Shown here: positions 1 to 7,995 of the stretch, in pieces
Layout of the letters: every line of letters begins with the position of its first letter
How positions within the stretch are numbered: position 1 is the first letter of the stretch
Assembly (NCBI GenBank): GCA_019261985.1
Contig: JAFAQY010000112.1
Span: 62,001-126,000, forward strand
From: Bryobacterales bacterium
Lineage (GTDB): Bacteria; Acidobacteriota; Terriglobia; Bryobacterales; Bryobacteraceae
Length of the DNA stretch: 64,000 bases
Direction of reading: 5' to 3'
Notes under the pieces: model-generated
Databases searched by the model: none
The model's input: only the letters and a program-made list of their open reading frames with translations
What the model was told of the DNA's origin: nothing
Position numbers and translations under genes: made by a program

Positions 1-699
1 CAGGATTTCGACATCGATCCCGAATTCGTCCGGCTTGCCGATGATTTCCACTATCCGGCCTACAGGCCGCTCGCCGTCTTCGCCGAAGTCAAGGATTTCG
101 GCCGTGACAATCATTCCATTCAGGTCTTCAATCGTCTGGACGTCCATGGCACGAGCGCCGACGCGATTCACGTTTTCGCCGTCGACCGGCAACGCGAGGT
201 CTTCCGGTATTTCGATCCATTGCCGGATGCGATCGTCATGTGGAATGACGAACAGGCCCGTTCGCCGGATGCGAAACTCGCCCACGACACTGGGATGCGC
301 CCGCTGAAGCACCCGAACGATCTCGCCATTGGCGCGGCCGTCCTGTTCTATCCTGCCGATCCGGACCACCACTCGATCGCCGTGCATGGCGCGCCCGGCG
401 GCTTCTTTCGGAATATAGATATCGCCTCTTAGTCCCGGGACTGGCGCGCGAGGAGCAACGAATGCGTAACCATCGCGATGGACATTCAGAACACCGGTGG
501 CGAATTCCCGGTTTGTTCCGATCGCGGCATACTGCCCCGACCGCGTTTCCACGACTTCTCCACGCGCCGCCAACGCGTCGAGTTCGGATTCGAGCTCCGC
601 GCGAGTAACACCGCGGCGCGACAGCTCACGCAGAAGTTGCTTGAGCGTCGCGCGGCCGTGCGGCAATTTGCGGATGTGCTCCAGGACCGGATCGGACAT
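1..699 (-). CDS. rnr: Ribonuclease R, N-terminal part (runs off the left edge)
   Basis: Processive 3'-5' exoribonuclease that degrades structured RNA in the cytoplasm. The first 233 residues are visible; the catalytic RNB and S1 domains would lie to the left of the window. Residues 1-55 form a winged-helix-like start (RELSRRGVTRAELESEL). Residues 65-115 look like the first cold-shock domain, with the family phrases GVLNVHRDGYAFV and DIYIPKEAAGRAMHGDRVVV. A second cold-shock domain follows, ending near GRIVEIIGKPDEFGID. The ATG at 697-699 is the first start and faces away from the next gene, 42 bp off. Family assignment rests on these phrases; RNase II is an alternative but usually lacks the N-terminal winged helix. 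Confidence 0.85.
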   Translation of the reverse strand, partial: MSDPVLEHIRKLPHGRATLKQLLRELSRRGVTRAELESELDALAARGEVVETRSGQYAAIGTNREFATGVLNVHRDGYAFVAPRAPVPGLRGDIYIPKEAAGRAMHGDRVVVRIGRIEQDGRANGEIVRVLQRAHPSVVGEFRIRRTGLFVIPHDDRIRQWIEIPEDLALPVDGENVNRVGARAMDVQTIEDLNGMIVTAEILDFGEDGERPVGRIVEIIGKPDEFGIDVEIL

Positions 700-726
700 G
701 TTTCGTCTGTCCGAAAGTAGCACGGC

Positions 727-732
727 TATGAT
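727..732 (+). promoter_or_regulatory. Putative -10 element (TATGAT) for a leaderless start
   Basis: TATGAT lies 9 nt before the ATG at 742 and there is no Shine-Dalgarno sequence between them. With the usual -10 to +1 distance, transcription would start at or next to the start codon. No good -35 box is visible. Inference from spacing only. Confidence 0.45.
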
Positions 733-741
733 TGATAGAAC

Positions 742-1224
742 ATGGAACTTAAGTCAGTGCGGCTGGAAATTCCCGAGAACGGGAATGTGATTGTCGGCCA
801 CAGTCATTTCATCAAGACCGTCGAGGATGTCTATGAAGCGATCGTGAACACCGCGCCCCAAATGAAATTCGGCATTGCTTTCAACGAAGCTTCGGGCGCC
901 TGCCTCACTCGCGTGGACGGCAATGACTCCGATCTCAGAGCGAATGCGACCCGCAATGCGCAAGCAGTGGCGGCCGGGCATACTTTTGTAGTCTCGCTGC
1001 GAGATGGTTTCCCGATCAATATTCTGAGCCGCATTCGGGACATCCCGGAAATGTGCACTATCCATTGCGCTACCGCGAATCCGGTGGAGGTAATCGTCGC
1101 CGAGACTGAACAGGGCCGCGGCATTCTAGGCGTGATCGATGGAAGCTCGCCGAAAGGTGTCGAAGGTCCGGCGGATCTTGAATGGCGGCACGGGCTGCTG
1201 CGAAAAATCGGTTACAAAAAATAG
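742..1224 (+). CDS. Adenosine-specific kinase family protein (PF04008)
   Basis: Small protein of 160 residues matching the archaeal and bacterial family named adenosine-specific kinase, typified by PAE2307 of Pyrobaculum; the cellular role is poorly established. The protein is full length for the family. Typical stretches are NGNVIVGHSHFIKTVEDVYE near the N-terminus, FGIAFNEASGACLTRVDGND around residue 50, and CTIHCATANPVEVIVAETEQ in the C-terminal half, followed by GILGVIDG. No signal peptide or membrane segment is present, so it should be cytoplasmic. It is divergent from rnr and 57 bp upstream of bshC. The start is chosen by the TATGAT element 9 nt upstream. Family membership is fairly sure; the enzymatic name is inherited from the family. 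Confidence 0.8.
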   Translation: MELKSVRLEIPENGNVIVGHSHFIKTVEDVYEAIVNTAPQMKFGIAFNEASGACLTRVDGNDSDLRANATRNAQAVAAGHTFVVSLRDGFPINILSRIRDIPEMCTIHCATANPVEVIVAETEQGRGILGVIDGSSPKGVEGPADLEWRHGLLRKIGYKK

Positions 1225-1280
1225 CCTGCGACTTTCGTTCAAGCGGCTGCATCTGTTAACCTTGCAAAGCGGACTCTCGC

Positions 1281-2840
1281 ATGGAACCAAGTTGTATCCG
1301 ACATACAGAACTGCCCGGAACGTCCCGGCTGTTTGCCGATTTCAGCTACCATTTCGATCGGGTTGCCCGCTTTTACAGGCATAATCCTCACGATGCTGCT
1401 TCGTATGCGGCGGCGGCCGCCGAGATCGAATATCCTAACGATCGCCGGAACGCACTCGTTGAAGCGCTTCGCGCGCAGAACGGTGATAACGAAAATCTCA
1501 GGCGGCTGGGCCGGCCGGGAACGGTGGCCGTCGTTACGGGGCAGCAGGTTGGTTTATTCGGCGGCCCGGCATACACAGTCTATAAAGCCATTACGGCTGC
1601 AAGACTAGCGCAGGATTTGACGGCCCGCGGAATCCCCGCGGCGCCCGTATTCTGGCTCGCTTCCGAAGATCACGATTTTCAGGAAGTAAGCCGGGCATGG
1701 GTTTTCGATTCGACCTATAAGCCGGTATGCTTGCAAACAGAAGCTCCCGACGACGCCCGCGGCCATGCCAGACCCGTCGGCGGAATTCCTCTGCCGGCGC
1801 CGCCAACCGGCGAATTACGGAAAGCTCTTCGCGACTTCCCCAGCGGCGATACGATCACCCGTTTGGTGGAAGAGGCGTACCGGCCCGGCGCTACCATGGC
1901 CGAAGCCTTCCGGGCATTGCTCGAAAAGATTCTCCCGAATGCCGGGTTGGTGTTTCTCGATCCGCTGGACCCGAATATTCGCGCGATCTCCGCTCCGCTG
2001 ATGAGAGATGCGCTTGTGGCGGCTCCGGAGCTAAAAGCGAGCTTACTCGAACGCAATCGAGAACTGGTCTCGGCCGGGTACCATGCGCAGGTGCACTTGG
2101 AGCAGAAGACTTCCTTGTTCTTCCTGCTCGAAGGCTGTGAACGGGTGCCGCTGCGGCTGAAGGATTCCGAATTTGCCACGCTGCGCGATCGTGCGGCCGA
2201 GGTTTCTCCAAATGCTCTGCTGCGGCCCGTGATGCAGGATTACTTGCTGCCGACCGTGGCATACGTCGGAGGTCCGGCCGAATTGGCGTATTTTGCGCAA
2301 TCGCGCGTCCTTTACGACCGGCTGCTGAGGCGAATGCCGGTGGTGCTGTCGCGTTGCGGTTTTACGCTGTTGGATGCTCATGCCGACAAGTTACTCCAGC
2401 GCTACAAGCTTCCGTTAACTCAGGTTCTGGTTCATGAAGAAGCACTTAAGCAGCGGCTGGCCCATGCTTTAGTGCCCGAGAGCCTACAGCAGTGCTTCGA
2501 CGAAACGTCTTCATCTGTTGAGCGCGAGCTAAACGGACTATCGGATCAACTGGAGCGTTTCGACCCAACTCTCGGGGCCGCGCTTCAAAAGAGCCGCTCA
2601 AAGATTTTGTATCAAGTCGCCAAGCTGCGGAAGAAAACCGCCCGCGAAGCGCTGCGGCGCAATGAGCGCGCAACTGCGGATGCGGAGTTTTTGCACAATC
2701 TGATTTATCCTCACCGGCATCTGCAAGAACGCTTCTATTCCATCCTGCCCTTCCTGGCGCAGCATGGCCCGGCCCTAGCCGATACGCTTTTCCAAACCAC
2801 CAGCCAAAACTGTCCGGACCACCGCATCCTGACGCTCTGA
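1281..2840 (+). CDS. bshC: Putative cysteine ligase BshC (bacillithiol biosynthesis)
   Basis: Predicted to add cysteine to GlcN-malate in the last step of bacillithiol synthesis, a low-molecular-weight thiol found in Bacilli and also in Acidobacteria and Bacteroidetes. The length of 519 residues is normal. The N-terminal Rossmann-like half carries the family block VVTGQQVGLFGGPAYTVYKA (about residues 85-104) and PVFWLASEDHDFQEV (about 123-137). The middle has VAYVGGPAELAYFAQ, also conserved. Residues 390-490 are rich in charged helices, matching the coiled-coil dimerisation arm. bshA and bshB are not in this window. The next gene starts one base after the stop, so the two are probably co-transcribed. 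Confidence 0.9.
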   Translation: MEPSCIRHTELPGTSRLFADFSYHFDRVARFYRHNPHDAASYAAAAAEIEYPNDRRNALVEALRAQNGDNENLRRLGRPGTVAVVTGQQVGLFGGPAYTVYKAITAARLAQDLTARGIPAAPVFWLASEDHDFQEVSRAWVFDSTYKPVCLQTEAPDDARGHARPVGGIPLPAPPTGELRKALRDFPSGDTITRLVEEAYRPGATMAEAFRALLEKILPNAGLVFLDPLDPNIRAISAPLMRDALVAAPELKASLLERNRELVSAGYHAQVHLEQKTSLFFLLEGCERVPLRLKDSEFATLRDRAAEVSPNALLRPVMQDYLLPTVAYVGGPAELAYFAQSRVLYDRLLRRMPVVLSRCGFTLLDAHADKLLQRYKLPLTQVLVHEEALKQRLAHALVPESLQQCFDETSSSVERELNGLSDQLERFDPTLGAALQKSRSKILYQVAKLRKKTAREALRRNERATADAEFLHNLIYPHRHLQERFYSILPFLAQHGPALADTLFQTTSQNCPDHRILTL

Positions 2841-2841
2841 A

Positions 2842-3606
2842 ATGCACGTCAACAAAGTGAAATACGCCCTCAAAGACGGGCGGCTCCAAATAGGCTGTTC
2901 CTTTTCACAGCTACGCTCGCCCGAGGTAGCGACGATTTTGGGAAAAGCGGGCTTCGACTGGACGTATCTGGACTCGGAGCACGGTAACTTCGATCTGGAA
3001 ACGCTTCAAGATCTATGCCGTGCATCCGTCGCCGCGGGAATGATGCCGATCGTGCGAGTGGCCGATATCCAGTACGCGTTGATTGCGCGCGCATTGGATT
3101 GCGGCGCCATGGGCGTGTTATTGCCCCGCGTTGAATCGCCGGAGGTCCTGGCTCGCGCGGTGAGCTGGGCATTTTTCCCTCCCCTGGGCGTGCGCGGTTA
3201 TGGACTTTCCGCGCCTCATGTGGAATATGAGCCGGCGACGATTCCGCAGATTATTGAGCATCGGAACGCGAACACGATGGTGGTTCTGCAAATCGAAACC
3301 AAGCTCGCCTTAGAACGGCGCGAGGAGTTACTCGGGGTGAAGGGGATCGATGCTGTGATGGTCGGGCCGGCGGATTTGTCCATTTCGCTCGGCGTCCCCG
3401 GAAATTTCGATAGCCCGGTGCTCATCGAGGCGGTCGAGAAGATCCGGGACAGTTGCGTGAAATTCGGGGTCGCGCCGGGCATTCATATGCGGTCGGTGAT
3501 GCATGCCAAGTTTTGGAAGGACCGCGGAATGAAGTTCCTCAGCACCGGGAGCGAAACGGGGTTTCTCTTCGAAAAAGCAGCGGAATCCGTGAAAGCGCTA
3601 AGCTAA
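2842..3606 (+). CDS. HpcH/HpaI-family class II aldolase
   Basis: Metal-dependent pyruvate aldolase or lyase of the 2,4-dihydroxyhept-2-ene-1,7-dioate / 2-keto-3-deoxy-rhamnonate aldolase type, working in the cytoplasm on 2-keto-acid aldols; the real substrate cannot be read from sequence. It has 254 residues, the normal TIM-barrel length. Visible family signatures are WTYLDSEHGNFD (residues about 34-45), MMPIVRV with the conserved Arg, CGAMGVLLPRVES, the metal-binding Glu in VVLQIETKLALE, and the Asp in DAVMVGPADLSISLG. The start lies one base after the bshC stop, so translation is likely coupled, although no metabolic link to bacillithiol is evident. Confidence 0.85.
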   Translation: MHVNKVKYALKDGRLQIGCSFSQLRSPEVATILGKAGFDWTYLDSEHGNFDLETLQDLCRASVAAGMMPIVRVADIQYALIARALDCGAMGVLLPRVESPEVLARAVSWAFFPPLGVRGYGLSAPHVEYEPATIPQIIEHRNANTMVVLQIETKLALERREELLGVKGIDAVMVGPADLSISLGVPGNFDSPVLIEAVEKIRDSCVKFGVAPGIHMRSVMHAKFWKDRGMKFLSTGSETGFLFEKAAESVKALS

Positions 3607-3648
3607 TTCAAACTGAAACTCTTCCTACAGCGGAGCGGTCTAAGAAAC

Positions 3649-5550
3649 ATGTGGACGCTCCGGGCCGTTGTTCCTGTTATATTTACGTTCAGCTTGGCGT
3701 TTTCAGCCGGCGCAGCCGAAAGCGATGCGCTAGCGATCTCCGCGAATATTCAGGCGCGGCACATGCCGTTCGGGACGATCCTGGATCCTATAAACGCATC
3801 GCCAACCAGCAACCAAATCATCGGGTATACGCGATGCGGCGATTCGGCTCTGTGGACGGGCGGTTATCTCGCGGCGGAATCTTTTCGTTATTCGGCCACA
3901 CATTCGGCCTCGGCACTTAACAATGTCCAGACTGCGCTTGCCGGGCTAAAAAGCCTGGTGGATGTAACGGGGAACGATCTTTTAGCCCGATGTATCGTTA
4001 GCGCGAACTCTTCATTCGCGCAGGGGATCGAAAGCGAAGAGGCGAGCAACGGCATTTATCAGAGCCCGCCAAACATTTGGGTCGGAAAGACATCCCGCGA
4101 TGAGTATATCGGGGTGATGTTCGGTTTGGCGGTCGCGTACGATTACGCGGGCAACGCGGTTCAGACCGATGTAAGCGCGCTAGTTACTCGCCTGGTTGCT
4201 TTTCTAATGAACCACGGCTGGACCATCGTCATGCCCGATGGTACTTCTACCGATACTTTTCTGATCCGCCCGGAAGAGCTTCTAATGCTGCTTCAGGTGG
4301 CGGCGCATGTCAATCCCGCGCAGTTCGCGCCGGCTTACTCGAATCAGCGCAGTACGCTTTCCCCGACGTTGGTGATTCCGGCATCGGTGGATATTTCGAA
4401 TAACAGCTCGTATTTCAAGTTCAACTTGGACTATATGAGCTTCTATAATCTGATGCGACTGGAAAATATGAATTCCGCGTACGCGGCCGCTTACGCGATC
4501 GTCAGGGGCTACACAGCGTCTCACCAGAACGCCTTCTTCGATATCATCGACCGGGCTATCGCCGGTCCGAACTCTGCGCGCGACGCGGAGTTCTCCGGAC
4601 TGCTTCAGCAATGGCTGAGCCGGCCGGCGCGCGACACATATGTAGATTTGTCGAAATCCGTACCGGTCTGCGGTAGCGAGGCTTGCCAGCCCGTGCCCGT
4701 GCCGCAGCGCCCGCCCACCGATTTTCTCTGGCAACGCGATCCATTTCAGTTGACGGGCGGGGGCTCCGGCGTTATCGAAAGCGCAGGGATCGATTACATT
4801 CTGCCGTACTGGATGGGGCGCGCGCTCGGCGTGCTTTCTGCGCCTACCGTGCAGTCCGCGGCTGCGGCGAGCGCCATGGTGGCTCCGGACTCGATTGCAT
4901 CGATGTACGGATCGAACCTGGCGAATACAACAGCGCAGGCTTCGCTACCGCTCACAACGAACCTGGGCGGGATAACTCTGAATGTCACAGATGCGGCCGG
5001 TCAGACACGTGCCGCGCCGCTGATTTACGTTTCGCCAGGACAGATTAATTTCGTGGTGCCGAGCGGAACGGCTGCCGGCGCTGGGTCGGTTACGGTGGGC
5101 GGACGCCTGGGTGCCGGACCGACTGCGACCGCGACGGTCCAAAACGTCGCGCCCACGCTCTTCAGCGCCGATGGGACCGGAACCGGAGTCGCTGCAGCTT
5201 CGGCGATTCAGGTGCAAGCCGCCAACCCGCAGTTGCAAGGTCCGGTGACGGTTTATCAGTGCACAGCTTCCGGTTGCGCTTCCGTGCCCATCCGGCTGGG
5301 CGTCGATACTCCTATTTATTTAAGTCTTTATGGCACGGGCATCCGCAATCGCAGCTCGCTTTCCAATGTCCAGGTGACGATCAATGGCATCGCTGTTCCG
5401 GTCCTGTACGCCGGTCCGCAGCCCGATTTTCCGGGCCTGGATCAGGTCAACGTGGCTCTGACGCTTCAGCTTCGCGGAGCCGGGGAATCGAATGTGGTTC
5501 TAACTGTCGATGGCCAGCCCGCGAACACCGTGACCGTCAACGTACAGTAA
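3649..5550 (+). CDS. Secreted protein with C-terminal TIGR03437 domain
   Basis: A 633-residue exported protein of unknown function. Residues 1-24 form a signal peptide (hydrophobic VPVIFTFSLAF, then AGAAES). Residues 30-390 form an alpha-rich domain with several Trp/Tyr-rich helices (GDSALWTGGYLAAESFRYSA, YIGVMFGLAVAYDYAG); this layout resembles an alpha/alpha-barrel but no catalytic motif is assignable. From about residue 405 the beta-rich TIGR03437 domain begins (MVAPDSIASMYGSNLA, APLIYVSPGQINFVVPSG, LYGTGIRNR, DQVNVAL), a module abundant in Solibacter-type acidobacteria and probably used in extracellular display or adhesion. It stands alone between the aldolase gene and an intergenic hairpin element. 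Confidence 0.75.
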   Translation: MWTLRAVVPVIFTFSLAFSAGAAESDALAISANIQARHMPFGTILDPINASPTSNQIIGYTRCGDSALWTGGYLAAESFRYSATHSASALNNVQTALAGLKSLVDVTGNDLLARCIVSANSSFAQGIESEEASNGIYQSPPNIWVGKTSRDEYIGVMFGLAVAYDYAGNAVQTDVSALVTRLVAFLMNHGWTIVMPDGTSTDTFLIRPEELLMLLQVAAHVNPAQFAPAYSNQRSTLSPTLVIPASVDISNNSSYFKFNLDYMSFYNLMRLENMNSAYAAAYAIVRGYTASHQNAFFDIIDRAIAGPNSARDAEFSGLLQQWLSRPARDTYVDLSKSVPVCGSEACQPVPVPQRPPTDFLWQRDPFQLTGGGSGVIESAGIDYILPYWMGRALGVLSAPTVQSAAAASAMVAPDSIASMYGSNLANTTAQASLPLTTNLGGITLNVTDAAGQTRAAPLIYVSPGQINFVVPSGTAAGAGSVTVGGRLGAGPTATATVQNVAPTLFSADGTGTGVAAASAIQVQAANPQLQGPVTVYQCTASGCASVPIRLGVDTPIYLSLYGTGIRNRSSLSNVQVTINGIAVPVLYAGPQPDFPGLDQVNVALTLQLRGAGESNVVLTVDGQPANTVTVNVQ

Positions 5551-5567
5551 CCCTGCCGTATCAGCAG

Positions 5568-5677
5568 GTGGAGCGGGCTTTAGCGTACGACGGGTGCTTC
5601 AGCACCCGCCGGGCGGGCTTCAGCACCCGCCGGGCGCCGGGGCTGAAGCCCCGGTTGCACGCTAAAGCGTGCTCCAC
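5568..5677. repeat. 110-bp palindromic element with terminal inverted repeats and internal hairpins
   Basis: The outer arms at 5568-5586 and 5659-5677 are inverted copies with 17 of 19 positions complementary. Inside lie a perfect hairpin at 5591-5608 (CGGGTGCTTCAGCACCCG), a partial direct copy of it at 5611-5630, and an 18-bp perfect palindrome at 5637-5654 (CCGGGGCTGAAGCCCCGG). All share a GCTTCAGC core or its complement. There is no coding potential. The layout resembles a non-autonomous REP/BIME-type or MITE-like element, and it could also end transcription of the upstream gene. Confidence 0.8.
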
Positions 5678-5785
5678 GAATACTCGACGATCACGAACAA
5701 TTCCCAAAAGCTGAATGTTACTTGCGCGCGGAGCCGAACGTCAGTTATGATGCTCGGTTACGGTTATTTGGGAGGCAAATTGTCT

Positions 5786-6985
5786 ATGAAAATCTGGTCG
5801 AAGCGACTGATCCTGTCGGCCACTGGAGTAACGGCGGGGTGGCTGATGTCGAATGCGCTCACCGGTCCCGCCGCCGCGCAAACCCCGGCTCCTGCCGCGA
5901 AGGGCGCGCCCACGCAAGCCACTGCCGCGCCCGCCGCTAAAGGGCCGACCGCGGGGGAAGCATTTAAAAACGTCACTACCGCATCGCTTAAGGTGCTCAC
6001 AGTCAGCGATTTCCTGGGCGCGATGGGCGTAATGGCCGCTGCGCTGGGCTATGACTGCGCGGACTGCCACCCTGGCGCCGGCTCGGACAAAGTGGATTGG
6101 GTATTCGATACTCCCAAGAAGAAAACGGCACGCAAGATGGTCGACATGGTCGCCACCATTAATCGAACGAACTTCGGCGGGGCGCAGATGGTGACGTGCT
6201 TCACTTGCCACCATGGCCGCGATCTTCCGGTGACCACGATCGCGCTGGACACGCTGTACGGTCCCCCGAACGAAGAGAAGCGCGACATTATCGTGCGTGG
6301 CGAGGGTCAACCGTCCGCCGATTCGATTATCGATAAGTATGTCGCTGCCGTCGGCGGCGCACAGAAGTGGGCGGGGATTAAGAGCTGGATTGCCACCGGC
6401 ACGAGTCTCGGTTATGAAGGACTGGGCGGCGGCGGCACGTTTACGATTGCCGCCCAAGCTCCGGATAAGCGCGTCACTCAGATTCAATTCAAGGATCACC
6501 CCGAACGCGGAGACAGTACCCGCGCCTACAACGGGACCAGCGGCTGGATCAAGTCGCCTCGCGGCCTAGTGCCCGAATACGAGTTCACCGGCAGCGAACT
6601 GGAGGGCATGCACACGGACGCCCTTACTTCTTTCCCCAATCAGCTCAAGACTGCGTTCCGCAACTGGACCGTCGGACAGAACGACGTTATCGGCGACAAG
6701 GAAGTCTACGTCCTGCAAGGAAGGAATCAGACGGCATCGGGAATGTTTTACGCAACTTTCTATTTCGACACCAAGACGAATCTGCTGGTGCGAGAAGTGC
6801 GTTTTAGCGCCTCGCCCATCGGTCGCATCCCGACGCAGATGGACTTCTCGGATTACCGCGATGTCCAAGGCGTGAAGTTCCCGTTCAAGTACCAGTTCTC
6901 GTGGCTGGACGGCAGGGATCAGTTCCAGATCAGCGACGTCAAGGTCAACGTGTCGATCGATGCGGCCAAGTTCGGAAAACCGTAG
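5786..6985 (+). CDS. Two-haem c-type cytochrome related to reaction-centre cytochrome, fused to a lipoprotein-sorting-like domain
   Basis: Exported electron-transfer protein of 399 residues. After a signal peptide (cleavage near AAAQT, residue 32) comes an Ala/Pro/Lys-rich linker. Residues 58-150 resemble the photosynthetic reaction-centre cytochrome c subunit family (PF02276), which in non-phototrophic acidobacteria is a common periplasmic multihaem protein; two haem sites are visible, CADCH (91-95) and CFTCH (138-142). From about residue 185 a domain starts with IIDKYVAAVGGAQKWAGIKS and resembles LolA/outer-membrane lipoprotein-sorting proteins. The start at 5786 is preferred because GGAGG at 5771-5775 precedes it and the signal peptide follows; upstream in-frame starts lack these. 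TATGAT near 5746 may be its -10. Confidence 0.75.
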   Translation: MKIWSKRLILSATGVTAGWLMSNALTGPAAAQTPAPAAKGAPTQATAAPAAKGPTAGEAFKNVTTASLKVLTVSDFLGAMGVMAAALGYDCADCHPGAGSDKVDWVFDTPKKKTARKMVDMVATINRTNFGGAQMVTCFTCHHGRDLPVTTIALDTLYGPPNEEKRDIIVRGEGQPSADSIIDKYVAAVGGAQKWAGIKSWIATGTSLGYEGLGGGGTFTIAAQAPDKRVTQIQFKDHPERGDSTRAYNGTSGWIKSPRGLVPEYEFTGSELEGMHTDALTSFPNQLKTAFRNWTVGQNDVIGDKEVYVLQGRNQTASGMFYATFYFDTKTNLLVREVRFSASPIGRIPTQMDFSDYRDVQGVKFPFKYQFSWLDGRDQFQISDVKVNVSIDAAKFGKP

Positions 6986-6995
6986 GCGCGGAGTA

Positions 6996-7036
6996 GGACA
7001 AGCTTAAGCTTGTCCCGGTCAAGCCTAGGCCTGTCC
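6996..7036. repeat. Pair of palindromes between convergent genes
   Basis: 6996-7015 is a perfect 20-bp palindrome, GGACAAGCTTAAGCTTGTCC. 7017-7036 is a near-palindrome (GGTCAAGCCTAGGCCTGTCC) that overlaps the stop codon of the minus-strand gene. The pair lies between two convergent genes, so a bidirectional terminator role is plausible, though no long T tract is present. It is related to the repeat at 49841-49884. Confidence 0.7.
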
Positions 7037-7840
7037 GACCGTTTGCCCCTGTTCCGGTTCCTCAACCGGCTTTAGAACGTTGCGGCGGATCTGAATCGAT
7101 AACACTACGCTGGCGGCTAGGGTTAAAGATCCGACCGCGACATGCGCGGCGGTGGTTAGCATTACGGAATTCGGCGTCGTATTATCCGGAGCCATCATTT
7201 CCGCGGTAATCGCGGCAATGCCCAAAAGCACTTGAACCACGACAATGGTCAGCAAAGCGATCGCGGGCAGCCGCAGGGCAGAATGCTTCGGAAACTGCTG
7301 CATAACAAACATTCCCAGCAATAACACCGAGAGCGAAACCACCATAGCTCCGACGATGTGCCACGTCAGCCCGGCAACTTTATGGCGGAACGCCGCGCCC
7401 AGAATCACTTGAGCGAGCACAAGCACGGGCGTAATCACCGCTAATGAGCGCAGCGACGGCCAGCCAGCGTCATACACTAGTTCCGGCCCGCGCCGCCAAT
7501 CTGATGACGTGCAGACGGCGGAAGCAGCGGCCACCGCGAGCACCAGTTGCGCGCAGATCGCGTGACTGACTGGCGCGAGAGTCATGCCGCATACATAGTC
7601 CATGACGGTAAGTATCAATGCCAATCCGCCAAGCGCGCGGAATCCAGCCACCGCCATCCATATGGAAAGACCAAGCATCAGAACGGCGGCTCCTATGCCG
7701 GCCGCAAAGTGAAGCCCATTCACGGTTGTATCCGCGGCGCCAGGAGCGCCGCGCACACTGGTTTCCCAGGCGCCGCAAATAATCGCGACGAAAACACAGA
7801 GGGCCACAAAAACGGCATAGCGGAACAACCAGGACTTCAC
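7025..7840 (-). CDS. ctaA: Haem A synthase-like membrane protein (COX15/CtaA family)
   Basis: Predicted to oxidise haem O to haem A for cytochrome aa3-type terminal oxidases, in the cytoplasmic membrane. The protein has 271 residues and about eight hydrophobic segments. Four conserved His are placed as in CtaA: LHFAAG (first half), VSHAICAQL, TWHIVGAMV and AAHVAVGSLTL (second half). The start is a GTG at 7838-7840. The 3' end overlaps a palindromic repeat that supplies the stop codon. The neighbours give no oxidase subunits, so the functional name comes from the family; distant CtaA-like proteins of unknown role are an alternative. Confidence 0.75.
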   Translation of the reverse strand: MKSWLFRYAVFVALCVFVAIICGAWETSVRGAPGAADTTVNGLHFAAGIGAAVLMLGLSIWMAVAGFRALGGLALILTVMDYVCGMTLAPVSHAICAQLVLAVAAASAVCTSSDWRRGPELVYDAGWPSLRSLAVITPVLVLAQVILGAAFRHKVAGLTWHIVGAMVVSLSVLLLGMFVMQQFPKHSALRLPAIALLTIVVVQVLLGIAAITAEMMAPDNTTPNSVMLTTAAHVAVGSLTLAASVVLSIQIRRNVLKPVEEPEQGQTVGQA

Positions 7841-7981
7841 AGCTAGATTGTCGCACTCCGCGGCCGGATTGGCGTTCTCTCAGCGCGGTATGGGTGTTCC
7901 ATCAATGGCGCTATCCGCGGCAATCCCGAGATCCCTTCGGCCGCCGGGACACGCGGGCGTGTAGGGGCGCTCGCACTGATA

Positions 7982-7987
7982 TAAGAT
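7982..7987 (+). promoter_or_regulatory. Putative -10 element (TAAGAT), leaderless start at 7996
   Basis: TAAGAT within TATAAGAT lies 8 nt before the ATG at 7996. A GAGGG directly abuts the ATG and is too close to serve as a ribosome binding site. No -35 box was recognised. The same octamer precedes the gene at 9068. Confidence 0.45.
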
Positions 7988-7995
7988 AGCGAGGG

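Noticed and set aside
754-1124. Minus-strand open frames opposite the adenosine-specific kinase gene
   Set aside because: They lie fully inside a gene with strong family resemblance and have no motif or start signal.
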